A stretch of DNA of 64,000 nt from Bacteroidales bacterium (GTDB lineage: Bacteria > Bacteroidota > Bacteroidia > Bacteroidales > UBA932), in NCBI GenBank assembly GCA_017429205.1, contig JAFRPH010000021.1, forward strand, positions 1-64,000, in the 5' to 3' direction. Shown piece after piece: positions 18,783 through 27,418 of the stretch. The notes beneath the pieces are model-generated. The model was not told where the DNA came from. It did not search any database and saw only the letters and a program-made list of their open reading frames with translations. Made by a program: the position numbers and the translations under genes. Numbering within the stretch: position 1 is the first letter of the stretch; the number at the start of each line of letters is the position of its first letter.

Positions 18783-20779
18783 TGACCCGAAGAATCCTGT
18801 TATTTGCAGCGATGGCATTGACGATGACCGCTTGCGGCCCGAAGGCCGGAAAGATTTTCAGTGAGGAGTGGAACACCCCGTACGGAACGGCTCCGTTCAG
18901 CAAGATCACGGAAGCGGACTACATGCCCGCCTTCCTGGCCGGTATCGAGGCCCAGAAGGCCGAAATCCGCGCGATCGTCGAGAATCCGGACGCTCCCACG
19001 TTCGAGAACACGATCGCGGCCTACGAGCTTTCCGGCGACCTGCTGTCCAAGGTGTCCGGCGTCTTCTTCAACCTCTCCGAATCGGACTCCACCCCCACGA
19101 TCCAGCAGATCGAGGAGGAGGTGACCCCGATCATCACGGAGGCCTCCGACGCCATCTTCATGGACGAAGGCTTCTTCGCCCGGGTGAAGGCCGTGTACGA
19201 GAACATGGACGGCCTGGACCGCGAGCAGCAGATGGTCACCAAGAAGCTCTATGACCGCTTCGTCCGCAACGGCGTCAGCCTGGATGCGGAGAAGAAGGCC
19301 CGCTTCGCGGAGATCAACAGCCGCCTCGCCGTCCTGAGCCAGAAGTTCGGCCAGAACCTCCTGGCGGAGAACAACGCCTTCCGGGACGCCATCGGCGTGA
19401 CCGTGTCGGCCTACCCGACCTTCATGGCCACCTGCGAGGACCGCGCGCTCCGCGAGAAGGCCTTCAAGGCCTATTCCAGCCGCGGCAACCACGGCGACGA
19501 GCACGACAACAACGCCATCGTCCTGGAGATCATGAAGCTCCGGACGGAGAAGGCGAACCTGCTGGGCTACAAGACTTCCGCCGAGTATCTCCTCGCCGAC
19601 AAGATGGCCGGCAACCCGGAGACGGTGGACGCCTTCCTGCAGCCCATCATGGACGCGTCGATGCGCAAGGCCAAGGAGGAGATCGCCGACATGGAGGCCG
19701 TCGCCGGCCACAAGATCGAGCCTTGGGACTGGTTCTACTACGCGGAGAAGGTCCGCGCCCTGAAGTACGACCTGGACGAATCCGTCACCGGCCCGTACTT
19801 CACGGCGGACAGCGTCTCCAAGGGCGTTTTCGCCGCCGCGGAGAAGGTATACGGCATCCACATCGAGCCCGCGCCCGAGGTGGAGGTGTACAATGACGTG
19901 ACGAAGGCCTACAAGCTCACGGACGCCGACGGTTCCCTCCTCGGCATCTTCTACCAGGATTGGTTCTCCCGCGACACCAAGCGGGGCGGCGCCTGGATGA
20001 ACAACTTCCGCGAGCAGTATGTCAAGGACGGCGTCGACATCCGCCCGATCATCGTGAACGTCTGCAACTTCCCGCCCGCCACGGAGGACGCGCCGTCGAT
20101 GCTTTCCATCGACAATGTCCAGACCGCCTTCCACGAGTTCGGCCACGCCCTGCACGGCTTCCTGACGAAGTGCCGGTACGAGGACGTGTCCGGCACCGGC
20201 GTGACCCGCGATTTCGTGGAGATGTTCTCCCAGTTCAACGAGAACTGGGCCTTCGTCCCGGAAATCCTGGCCGTGTATGCGAAGGACTACCGAACCGGCG
20301 AGCCCGTCCCGGCGGAGCTCGTGGAGAAGATCGGCCGGTCGCTGAAGTTCAACCAGGGCTTCACGACGGGCGAGCTCTGCGCCGCGTCCATCCTGGACAT
20401 GAAGTGGCACGAGCTCACGGCCGAGGACCTCGCCAAGTTCACCGACGCCCAGTCCATCCGCGACTTCGAGACGAAGGTCTGTGGCGAGATGGGCCTCATC
20501 GACGAGATCATTCCGCGCTACCGGACGACCTATTTCAACCACATCTTCAACAGCGGCTACAGCGCCGGCTACTACAGCTACCTGTGGTCCGAGGTCTTGG
20601 ATGTGGACGCCTGGGAGAAGTTCGTGGCCGACGGCGTCTTCAACCCCGCCACGGCGAAGGCCTTCCGCCAGACCTTCCTGGAGAAGGGCGGTTCCGAAGA
20701 GCCGATGACCCTCTTCCGCCAGTTCCGCGGCGCCGATCCCGACCCGGCTGCCCTCCTCCGCTCTCGCGGCCTGGAGTAA
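18782..20779 (+). CDS. M3-family metallopeptidase (oligopeptidase / dipeptidyl carboxypeptidase type), lipoprotein
   Basis: This 665-residue zinc peptidase belongs to the M3 family (thimet oligopeptidase/Dcp). The zinc motif HEFGH is at residues 451-455, within FHEFGHALHGF, and the third ligand Glu (about residue 480) follows in DFVEMFSQ. Length and architecture match Dcp-type enzymes. The signal peptide ends in a lipobox (TMTACG), so it is probably anchored in the periplasm or on the surface, and trims peptides of up to about 20 residues. The start overlaps the previous stop, and a strong terminator follows, so it closes the operon. Its link to nucleic-acid use is unclear; nucleoprotein-derived peptides are one guess. 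Confidence 0.92.
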   Translation: MTRRILLFAAMALTMTACGPKAGKIFSEEWNTPYGTAPFSKITEADYMPAFLAGIEAQKAEIRAIVENPDAPTFENTIAAYELSGDLLSKVSGVFFNLSESDSTPTIQQIEEEVTPIITEASDAIFMDEGFFARVKAVYENMDGLDREQQMVTKKLYDRFVRNGVSLDAEKKARFAEINSRLAVLSQKFGQNLLAENNAFRDAIGVTVSAYPTFMATCEDRALREKAFKAYSSRGNHGDEHDNNAIVLEIMKLRTEKANLLGYKTSAEYLLADKMAGNPETVDAFLQPIMDASMRKAKEEIADMEAVAGHKIEPWDWFYYAEKVRALKYDLDESVTGPYFTADSVSKGVFAAAEKVYGIHIEPAPEVEVYNDVTKAYKLTDADGSLLGIFYQDWFSRDTKRGGAWMNNFREQYVKDGVDIRPIIVNVCNFPPATEDAPSMLSIDNVQTAFHEFGHALHGFLTKCRYEDVSGTGVTRDFVEMFSQFNENWAFVPEILAVYAKDYRTGEPVPAELVEKIGRSLKFNQGFTTGELCAASILDMKWHELTAEDLAKFTDAQSIRDFETKVCGEMGLIDEIIPRYRTTYFNHIFNSGYSAGYYSYLWSEVLDVDAWEKFVADGVFNPATAKAFRQTFLEKGGSEEPMTLFRQFRGADPDPAALLRSRGLE

Positions 20780-20806
20780 GTCGTTGAAAGATCGCTCTTT
20801 AACATT

Positions 20807-20836
20807 CGAGGGGTGCACCACCAGGTGCACCCCTCG
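20807..20836. terminator. Bidirectional terminator between convergent genes
   Basis: A perfect 13-bp GC-rich stem (20807-20819 with 20824-20836) encloses a 4-base loop, with A/T-rich flanks on both sides. It lies between the convergent M3 peptidase and manA genes and probably ends both transcripts. Confidence 0.88.
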
Positions 20837-20859
20837 CTATTTAATGTGCTGTCAGTCAG

Positions 20860-21876
20860 CTATTTGATGTAGCTCGTGATGACTTTCATGCCGCCCTCGG
20901 CGGGCTTGAAGGTGACACCGACGGAGGAGGCGGGGACGAGTACGGTCTCGCCCTGGCGGAGGTCGACGACGTGGCCCTTGGTGGGGCCGCGGCGGCCGTC
21001 GGCGTCATAGACGGGCTCGGCGTCCGTGAGGGTGCCGCTTCCGGCCAGGCACATCACCACGAGGAAGGAGTCGACGTCCTCCAGGTTTTTCGTCACGGCC
21101 TCGTCCATTTCGTAGAGGCTGGTGGTGAAGTACTTGCAGGATACCAGCTCGGTCTCCGCGTCCTTGACGGGCGTGTACGCCGTCCGGTAGTCCGGATAGA
21201 CCTTGTAATCGATGGCGTCCTTCGCGAGCTCCGTGTGGAGCTGGCGCGGCTTGCCGTCCAGGCCCAGCCGGCCGTAGTCGTAGATGCGGTAGGTGATGTC
21301 GGAGGTTTGTTGGATCTCGGCGATGAAACAGCCGCCGCAGATGGCGTGGATGCGCCCGGCCGGGAGGAAGAAAACGTCGCCGGGGTGCACGTCGTGGCGG
21401 GCCAGCACCTCGGTGATGGTGCCGTCCTCGACGCGCTTCTCGTATTCCTCGGGCGTGATTTCCTCGGTCATGCCGGCGAGCAGGTGCGCGCCCGGCTCCG
21501 CATCGACCACATACCACATTTCGGTCTTCCCCTTGGAGCCGTTGTGCCGCACGGCGGCCAGCTCGTCGTTCGGATGGACCTGCACGGACAGGTCGGAGAG
21601 GGCGTCGATGAACTTGATCAGCAGCGGGAACTCGTCGCCGGTGTTGGCATACACGTGTTCACCCACGAGACGGCCCTTGTACTCTTTCACGAGGTCCGCG
21701 ATGGTGCGGCCCTTGAGGGCGCCGTTCGCGACCACGGACTCGTTTCCTTTCACGCCGGACAGCTCCCAGCTTTCGCCGATGTGCTCCTGCTCGGTTTCCA
21801 CGCCCTTGTACGGGGCGATCTTCTCGCCACCCCAGACGATGGTCTTGAAGATGGGTTCGAATTTCAGCGGATACAT
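20860..21876 (-). CDS. manA: Mannose-6-phosphate isomerase, class I
   Basis: This 338-residue cytosolic enzyme converts mannose-6-phosphate to fructose-6-phosphate. The family signatures are present: PIFKTIVWGGEKIAPYKG at the start, then the zinc-binding QVHPNDELAA, with further ligands in FFLPAGRIHAICGG. It is the short (about 320-residue) bacterial type. It follows the ROK kinase gene by 3 bases, and that gene follows GH92, so the three probably share a message. In this setting it feeds mannose released from N-glycans into glycolysis. A bidirectional terminator lies beyond its stop. Confidence 0.93.
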   Translation of the reverse strand: MYPLKFEPIFKTIVWGGEKIAPYKGVETEQEHIGESWELSGVKGNESVVANGALKGRTIADLVKEYKGRLVGEHVYANTGDEFPLLIKFIDALSDLSVQVHPNDELAAVRHNGSKGKTEMWYVVDAEPGAHLLAGMTEEITPEEYEKRVEDGTITEVLARHDVHPGDVFFLPAGRIHAICGGCFIAEIQQTSDITYRIYDYGRLGLDGKPRQLHTELAKDAIDYKVYPDYRTAYTPVKDAETELVSCKYFTTSLYEMDEAVTKNLEDVDSFLVVMCLAGSGTLTDAEPVYDADGRRGPTKGHVVDLRQGETVLVPASSVGVTFKPAEGGMKVITSYIK

Positions 21877-21879
21877 AGG

Positions 21880-22989
21880 CTATTTGGCGTCTAATTGGGC
21901 CAGCGCGAAGTCGTAGGCGCCGACGGAAATGGCCTTGGAGGCGCCGATCTTGGAGATCATCACGCCGATGCGCTTCTGCGGGTCGTAGGTGACGGTCTTG
22001 TCGGAGCCGTACACCTTCAGCTCGCGGGCGCTGCCCTTGGCGAAGGCTTCGAATTCGGCCTCGTCGTCCAGGTTGTAGACCTTCATCTGCACCTTGGCGA
22101 GGGTGTCGCCGGACAGGGTGCGGACCGTGCCGCGGAGGGCGTCCAGCAGGGCCGGCATGAAGTATTTCTTGGAAGCGGTGATGCCGCCGCCGATGACGAT
22201 GAGACCGTCCATCAGCTGGGCCGCGAGGGCCATCGCGTTGCCCGCGACGGTGCCCATCTCGGCGAAAGCGGCCTGCGCGGCCTCCGGGTTGCCGGGACGC
22301 GTGCCCTCGGCGATGTCGTAGATGTCCTTCGGGGTGAGGGAAGGGTCGTTGATGCCGGAGCGTTCGGCGTAGACGCGCTTGACGGCGCGGACGGCGACGC
22401 CGTCCTCCACGATGACGTCCTGGATGCGGCTGTGCGGGAGGCAGTAGGTCTCCACGCAGGAGTTGTCGCCGCGGTTCAGCTGGCCGTTGATGACGCAGCC
22501 GATGCCGAAGCCCGTGCCGAAGGTGTAGCCGATGAGGTTGTGGTAGCGCTTGGAGCTGCCGAGGTACTCCAGTTTTCCGTTGACCTGCGGCAGGACGCCG
22601 CCGAGGGCTTCGCCGTAGGCGTACAGGTCGCCGTCATTGTTGATGAACACGGGCACGCCGAACTTTTCCTCGAGGAACGGTCCGAGGGCCACGCCGTCGC
22701 GGAAGGACGGGAAATTCGGCAGGTAACCGCCGATGATGCCGTTCGGATAGTCGGCCGGGCCAGGGAAGGCGAAGCTGATGGCGACGGGCTTTTCGCCGCC
22801 GAGGGAGTTCATCACGGACTCGAACCCGACGACCATCGTCTTCAGGCACAGGTCCAGGTCATTGGCATTGGCAGGCAGCGTGATCGGCTCGCCCACGTAC
22901 TCTTCGCCCTTCATCGCGCCGAACACCATGTTGGTGCCGCCGGCGTCCAGGGTAAGGACGACTCTGGAATCGTTGGTGTAGTTTCCCAT
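21880..22989 (-). CDS. ROK-family sugar kinase
   Basis: This ROK-family kinase has about 369 residues from the ATG at 22989. The frame is open to 23013, but that start would lie inside the preceding gene; 22989 gives MGNYTNDSRVVLTLDAGGTN with the phosphate-binding loop (DAGGTN) near the N-terminus. Other family marks are NNDGDLYAYGEALGG, GTGFGIGCVING and a Cys-containing segment (GDNSCVETYC) where ROK proteins bind zinc. It phosphorylates a hexose with ATP. Lying between GH92 (1 base upstream) and manA, mannose or glucose is the likely substrate, which would supply mannose-6-phosphate to ManA. No DNA-binding domain is seen, so it is an enzyme rather than a repressor. Confidence 0.85.
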   Translation of the reverse strand: MGNYTNDSRVVLTLDAGGTNMVFGAMKGEEYVGEPITLPANANDLDLCLKTMVVGFESVMNSLGGEKPVAISFAFPGPADYPNGIIGGYLPNFPSFRDGVALGPFLEEKFGVPVFINNDGDLYAYGEALGGVLPQVNGKLEYLGSSKRYHNLIGYTFGTGFGIGCVINGQLNRGDNSCVETYCLPHSRIQDVIVEDGVAVRAVKRVYAERSGINDPSLTPKDIYDIAEGTRPGNPEAAQAAFAEMGTVAGNAMALAAQLMDGLIVIGGGITASKKYFMPALLDALRGTVRTLSGDTLAKVQMKVYNLDDEAEFEAFAKGSARELKVYGSDKTVTYDPQKRIGVMISKIGASKAISVGAYDFALAQLDAK

Positions 22990-22990
22990 A

Positions 22991-25213
22991 TTATTTACCC
23001 ATTGTGAATTCAAGTGTTCCGCCCTTGACGATGTCCTTGTACTCGATGTACGGGAGGTCGTAGGGCTCGCCGTTCAGCTTGACGCCGCGGATGTACGGCT
23101 TCTCGTCGGAGAGGCCCTTGGCGGTGATGGTGAAGGTGCCGCCGGCGACCTTCAGGACCGCCTTCTCCAGGTTCGGGGCGCCGAACCAGAAGCGTGGGCA
23201 GGCCGGCTCCACCTGGTAGAAGCCGAAGCTGGACAGGACGTACCAGGCGCTCATCTGGCCCACGTCCTCGTTGCCGGCGAGGCCTTCCACATCGTTGAAA
23301 TACATTTCTTTATAGACCTGACGGAGCCGGTCCGCGGCCTTGTCGGGCTCGCCAAGCATCGCGTACAGGTAGATGGTGTGGTGGCCAGGTTCGTTGCCGT
23401 GGGCGTACTGGCCGATGAGGCCGGAGATGTCCGGGGAGGCGTTCTCGCCCTCCACGTGGTCGGGCGCCTCGAAGAGGCCGTCCAGCTTCGCGAGCATCGC
23501 CTCGCGGGAGCCGAACAGGTCCTGGAGGCCCTCCACGTCCTGCGGGACGAGCCAGATGTACTGCCAGCCGGTGCCCTCGGTGTAGTCGGAGGTCTCGTGG
23601 CGGGAGTAGATCGGGTCGAAGGGCTCGGTGAAGGTGCCGTCGACCTTGCGGCCGCGCATGAACTGCAGGTCCGGATCCCAGAAATGGCGGTAGGAGTGGC
23701 TGCGGTCGCGGTAGACGATAGCCGTGGCCTTGTCGCCGAGGAACTCGGCGGCGTTCGCCAGGGCGCCGTCCGCGACGGCGTATTCCATGTCGTTGGCGAC
23801 GGATTCGCGGTAGAGGTCGGCCGGGATGTAGCCGTATTCCATCCGCAGGTCCTGGCCGCGGTCGGGCGTGGTGGCGGTCTTGGTCATCGCGGTGATCATC
23901 TGCTCCTTGGTGAGGCCGGCCTGGAAGCCCTTGACGATGTTGTCGGCGAAGGCGATGAGGCCCGGATTGCCCACCATGCAGTCGGTCTCGTTGCCCATCA
24001 GGTGCCACACCGGCAGGTCGCCCTGCTGCTCGTAGATGTGGTAGAACGTGGCGGTGATGTCGTTGCAGCGGTCCGCGTGGATGAGGGTCATCAGCGGCAT
24101 CTGGGCGCGGTAGGTGTCCCAGAGGGAGAAGGTGGTGTAGTTCCGGAAGTTGCCCTTGCGGACGACGTCGTCGGAACCGCGATACTGGCCGTCCACATCG
24201 TCAAAGACGGACGGGGCGACCATCGTGTGGTACATCGCCGTGTAGAAGACGGTCTTGGTCTCCGCATCCTTGGTGGTGACGGCGACGCGGCCCAGTTCCT
24301 CGTTCCACGCCGCCCGAGCGGCGGCCTTCGTGGCCTCGAAGTCCCAGCCGGGGAGTTCCGCGGCCATGTTGGCCTTGGCGCCCTCGACGGAAACGGGGGA
24401 GAGGGCGACCTTCACGAGCACCTGCGTCCCTTCCTCGACCTTGCCCAGGTTGTAGTAGCCGTAAATGGGCTTGCGGACGCGGCCGCGCTCGCTGTCGTTG
24501 TTCGGGTTCTCCGCGACGGAGAATTCCACGGAAGGCTGGGAGAATTCGGCCCAGAAGAAGATCTTCTGGTTCTTGGCCCATCCCGTCGAGAAGCGGTAGC
24601 CGCCGAGGGCCTTCACGTGGCCGGCGTCGTCCTTGACGACCTCGAAGCCGGCGTCGGTAACGTCATCCCAGCAGCCGCCGTTCTCCAGGTCGAAGACCAG
24701 GTTCGCGTTGTCCGTGGCCGGGAAAGTGTAGCGGTGGAAGCCCACGCGGGTGGTCGCGGTCATTTCCGCCGTGATGCCGTAGCGCTCCAGGGGGACGCTG
24801 TAGTAGCCGGGCTCGCAGATTTCTTTGGTGCGGTCCGCATAGGACCAGGCGCCGGACTGCGGGTCACTCTCCGTGCCGCGGGCGGGCACGGTGGGACCGG
24901 TCGTGGGCATCACCGTGATGTCGAACAGGTCGCCGATGCCGGTGCCGCTGAGGTGCGTATGGCTGAAGCCGATGACGGTCCGGTCGCTGTCGTGGTAGCC
25001 GGAGCACCAGTCCCAGCTCTGCGGGATGCTGGTCGGGCCCAGCTGCACGAGGCCGAAGGGCACGTTGGCGCCCACGAAAACGTGTCCGTGGCCGCCGGTC
25101 CCGATCTTGGGATTCACATAGGTGGCGTAGTCTTCGGAAGGAGTGGCCGTGGTGCAGGCGACGAGGGCGGCTGCAGCGGCGGCGAAAAGAAGTTTGTGGA
25201 ATTTCATGTCCAT
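22991..25213 (-). CDS. GH92 alpha-mannosidase (lipoprotein)
   Basis: This 740-residue GH92 enzyme is a calcium-dependent, inverting exo-alpha-mannosidase. It has a lipoprotein signal (LVACTT) and the family opening YVNPKIGTGGHGHVFVGANV, followed by FSHTHLSGTGIGDL and the C-terminal signature GNEDVGQMSAWYVLSSFGFY. The length fits the family. A start at 25207 is also possible (MDMKF or MKF). It lies just downstream of the ECF sigma gene and just upstream of the ROK kinase, so it is linked to mannose catabolism. The lipobox suggests a membrane-anchored position, probably periplasmic. The linkage preference (alpha-1,2 or alpha-1,3) cannot be read with confidence. Confidence 0.93.
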   Translation of the reverse strand: MDMKFHKLLFAAAAAALVACTTATPSEDYATYVNPKIGTGGHGHVFVGANVPFGLVQLGPTSIPQSWDWCSGYHDSDRTVIGFSHTHLSGTGIGDLFDITVMPTTGPTVPARGTESDPQSGAWSYADRTKEICEPGYYSVPLERYGITAEMTATTRVGFHRYTFPATDNANLVFDLENGGCWDDVTDAGFEVVKDDAGHVKALGGYRFSTGWAKNQKIFFWAEFSQPSVEFSVAENPNNDSERGRVRKPIYGYYNLGKVEEGTQVLVKVALSPVSVEGAKANMAAELPGWDFEATKAAARAAWNEELGRVAVTTKDAETKTVFYTAMYHTMVAPSVFDDVDGQYRGSDDVVRKGNFRNYTTFSLWDTYRAQMPLMTLIHADRCNDITATFYHIYEQQGDLPVWHLMGNETDCMVGNPGLIAFADNIVKGFQAGLTKEQMITAMTKTATTPDRGQDLRMEYGYIPADLYRESVANDMEYAVADGALANAAEFLGDKATAIVYRDRSHSYRHFWDPDLQFMRGRKVDGTFTEPFDPIYSRHETSDYTEGTGWQYIWLVPQDVEGLQDLFGSREAMLAKLDGLFEAPDHVEGENASPDISGLIGQYAHGNEPGHHTIYLYAMLGEPDKAADRLRQVYKEMYFNDVEGLAGNEDVGQMSAWYVLSSFGFYQVEPACPRFWFGAPNLEKAVLKVAGGTFTITAKGLSDEKPYIRGVKLNGEPYDLPYIEYKDIVKGGTLEFTMGK

Positions 25214-25227
25214 GTGGTTAAATCGTG

Positions 25228-25235
25228 TAAATTTA
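25228..25235 (-). promoter_or_regulatory. Weak candidate -7 box for the GH92-ROK-manA operon
   Basis: TAAATTTA differs from TAnnTTTG at the last base and lies 15 bases before the ATG at 25213. The gene may equally be read through from the sigma gene. Confidence 0.3.
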
Positions 25236-25258
25236 CGAAAAACCGCGAAGCTTTACAA

Positions 25259-25828
25259 CTATCTGGGCAGGGTAAGCATCAGCAGCACCACCGGGAGATA
25301 GTCCTGCAGGGACTTACGGAGTTGAGCCAGCGCGTTTTGGATTTCCCGCGTGACGGTCCGCACGGGAATCCCCAGGGACTCGGCGATCTCCTTGTAGGTC
25401 TTTCCTTCCACCCGGGAGGCGTTGAACACGGCCGCGGTCCGGGCGGGCATCCGGGCGAGCTCGCGCTCGAGGATTTCCCGGATCTCGTCCTGGAAGAGCT
25501 TCTGGGTGAGGGAGTCGTTCTGGAGGACCCGGATCTCCGCGTCCCGGCAGGCCTGCTGGTAGATGTTGCGGCAGCGCCGGTCGGTGCTTTCGCGGCTGCG
25601 CAGCTGGTCCAGGCACTTGTGCTTGACGATGCCCAGGATGTAGGCGGGAAGATTCTGGGTCAAGGCGTCCTCCCGGCCGTTCCAGAAAGCCATAAAGCTT
25701 TCGGAAACAACATCTTCCGCTTCCTGGCGGTCCTGGAGATAGGAAAAGGCGATATCCACGAAGCGATGGCTGTACGCGGCGTACAGCGCCGTGAATTCCT
25801 GCAGCGATATGACGGTTTTCTGCTCCAT
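25259..25828 (-). CDS. ECF RNA polymerase sigma factor (PUL-type sigma-70)
   Basis: This 189-residue ECF sigma factor has region 2 (YSHRFVDIAFSYLQDRQEAE then DVVSESFMAFW) and region 4 (GKTYKEIAESLGIPVRTVTR). A hydrophobic C-terminal tail (YLPVVLLMLTLP) is also present. The start at 25828 is preferred to 25840 because a perfect TATCTTTG box covers 25840-25847. Such factors normally pair with a FecR anti-sigma and an STN-domain SusC. Here FecR is about 12 kb upstream, at the other end of the glycan operon, with no sigma gene beside it. I infer that this factor is its partner and drives the SusC/SusD operon. Confidence 0.9.
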   Translation of the reverse strand: MEQKTVISLQEFTALYAAYSHRFVDIAFSYLQDRQEAEDVVSESFMAFWNGREDALTQNLPAYILGIVKHKCLDQLRSRESTDRRCRNIYQQACRDAEIRVLQNDSLTQKLFQDEIREILERELARMPARTAAVFNASRVEGKTYKEIAESLGIPVRTVTREIQNALAQLRKSLQDYLPVVLLMLTLPR

Positions 25829-25839
25829 GGCGGGCGGCA

Positions 25840-25847
25840 CAAAGATA
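25840..25847 (-). promoter_or_regulatory. -7 box (TATCTTTG) of the ECF sigma gene
   Basis: An exact TAnnTTTG match ends 12 bases before the chosen ATG at 25828, so the leader would be only a few bases long. It lies after the terminator of the upstream operon, giving the sigma gene its own promoter. Confidence 0.7.
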
Positions 25848-25860
25848 CGCTTATTCCGGC

Positions 25861-25893
25861 AAAAAAGAAAACCCGGCCCAAGGCGGACCGGGC
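25861..25893 (-). terminator. Intrinsic terminator of the SusC-to-Ig/LamG operon
   Basis: An 8-bp GC-rich stem (25872-25879 with 25885-25892, one G-U pair) is followed in the direction of transcription by a T-rich tract (25861-25871). It lies 25 bases after the stop of the last operon gene. Confidence 0.8.
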
Positions 25894-25917
25894 TTTCCCA
25901 AAAGGTATCGGACAGGA

Positions 25918-27411
25918 TTATTCCACGTTGATGCCGCCTTCGATTTCCTTCCAGGTGAGGGCGGCGTTGGCGGTGATGTCATTTCCGTTGCCGGACTGGT
26001 CCTTGACCACGTTGCCGGCGCCTTCATTGAACTTCCAGTAGGCGACGAGGTCGGCGGAGGAGCCGCGGAACTCATACATCGAAGCGGCGATGTCCGCCCG
26101 GGAACGGGCCGTCTTCCACACGCGCATCTCGGCGATGTCGCCGCAGAACGAACGGGAATTGTCATAGGACTTGCCGACAAAGCAGTTGTTCGTCAGGTTC
26201 ACGCTCTGGGTGGCGAAGCCGCTGCCGGTGGCCACAAGGGCGCCGTTGACATAGTAGGACACATTCCGGGTGGCATACTCGTAGACGACGGCGACGTGAT
26301 ACCAGCGGTTGGCTTCGAAGCGGACATCCGGCGTGTTGTTGCCGTGGTTGGTCGCCAGCTGGAGCTGGTTCTGACCGATGCCCACGTCGCCGATGCGCAG
26401 CAGCCACTGGCCTTCGATGCCGAAGACCGTGTTCACGGAGTTGTTCTGGTCGGTGACCCATTTCTCGGCCCGCATCAGCCACTCCACGGTCACGGATTCC
26501 AGGTTGGCGACGTTGGACTTCCAGTTGACCGGGAAGAAGTTGTTCTTGATGTTGGCGACCGTGGTGTTGGCGTTGCCCACGACTTCCACCGTGGCGTTGG
26601 CTTCAAAGCCGCCGCCGAGGACGGTGATCGTCACGGTACCTTCCTTCTTGCCGGTCACCAGACCGTTCTGGTCCACGGTGGCGATGTTCTCGTCGGAGCT
26701 CTTCCAGGTGAAAGTGACATCCTCCACGGCGTCCTCCGGATTCTTCCCGGCGGTCAGCTGGACGGTTTCGCCGCCTTGGACGCGGGCGGTGGCCGGGCTG
26801 ACGGTGATGCCGATGAGCTTCACGTCCACGACGACCTTGCAGGTGGCGGAGACTTCGCCCGCCCTGACCGTGACGGCGGCGTTGCCGCCGGCCAGGGCGG
26901 CAACCGTCGCCCGGGCGGGATTCTCCGCATCCGGCGTCACGCGGACGATGGCGGGGTTGTCGGTGGTCCAGGTCACGGTATACGGGACGTTGATGTCATC
27001 CGGGCCGACGGTCGCGGTGAGCTCGAGGGTCTCGCCCTTGCCCATCTGGGCTTCCGTCTTGTCCAGCGTGACGGTGGTGACGGGGGAGGAGACGATCACG
27101 GCGCATTCGGACTTGAAACTGCCGGAGGTCGTGGTGATGACGGTCTCGCCGCCGCGGAGGGCGGTCACCAGGCCATTCTCATCGACCGAGGCGACGGAAG
27201 GGTCGGCGGAGGTGAAAGTGGCCTTGCCGGCGCCTTTCGGGGTGACCGTGGCGACCAGGTTGTAGGTGTCGCCTTTGACCAGTTTGAGGAGGGCGTGGTT
27301 CATATACAGACCGTCGCCGTCGTGGGTGCCCACGATTTCCTGGTCGGTGCAAGCCGTCAAGGCCGCCGCGCAGGCGGCCGCAACGGACAGGTATTTCAGG
27401 AATTTCTTCAT
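25918..27411 (-). CDS. Ig-like (Big_2) and LamG-domain lipoprotein
   Basis: This 497-residue predicted surface lipoprotein has a lipobox (ALTACT). It carries three bacterial Ig-like domains of the Big_2 type, visible as repeated patterns of sequence plus GLVTALRGGETVITT, ATVAALAGGNAAVTV and GLVTGKKEGTVTITV (about residues 30-275). The last 220 residues form a LamG/concanavalin-like domain with VEWLMRAEKW, FEANRWYHVAVVYE and GDIAEMRVWKTARS. No catalytic signature is seen, so it is probably a surface glycan-binding protein. It is the last gene of the SusC operon, 7 bases after the BACON/LRR-like gene. The LamG domain resembles those of the DUF1735-LamG proteins nearby. Confidence 0.82.
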   Translation of the reverse strand: MKKFLKYLSVAAACAAALTACTDQEIVGTHDGDGLYMNHALLKLVKGDTYNLVATVTPKGAGKATFTSADPSVASVDENGLVTALRGGETVITTTSGSFKSECAVIVSSPVTTVTLDKTEAQMGKGETLELTATVGPDDINVPYTVTWTTDNPAIVRVTPDAENPARATVAALAGGNAAVTVRAGEVSATCKVVVDVKLIGITVSPATARVQGGETVQLTAGKNPEDAVEDVTFTWKSSDENIATVDQNGLVTGKKEGTVTITVLGGGFEANATVEVVGNANTTVANIKNNFFPVNWKSNVANLESVTVEWLMRAEKWVTDQNNSVNTVFGIEGQWLLRIGDVGIGQNQLQLATNHGNNTPDVRFEANRWYHVAVVYEYATRNVSYYVNGALVATGSGFATQSVNLTNNCFVGKSYDNSRSFCGDIAEMRVWKTARSRADIAASMYEFRGSSADLVAYWKFNEGAGNVVKDQSGNGNDITANAALTWKEIEGGINVE

Positions 27412-27418
27412 AACGCGT

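Noticed and set aside
21880..22989. ROK-family transcriptional repressor.
   Set aside because: There is no N-terminal helix-turn-helix; the ATP-binding DAGGTN loop lies at residue 15, as in ROK kinases.
23378..26041. A long plus-strand frame opposite GH92 and the sigma factor.
   Set aside because: It is a shadow frame: Val/Gly/Glu/Asp-rich with no recognisable domain, while the minus strand encodes a well-conserved GH92 and an ECF sigma factor.
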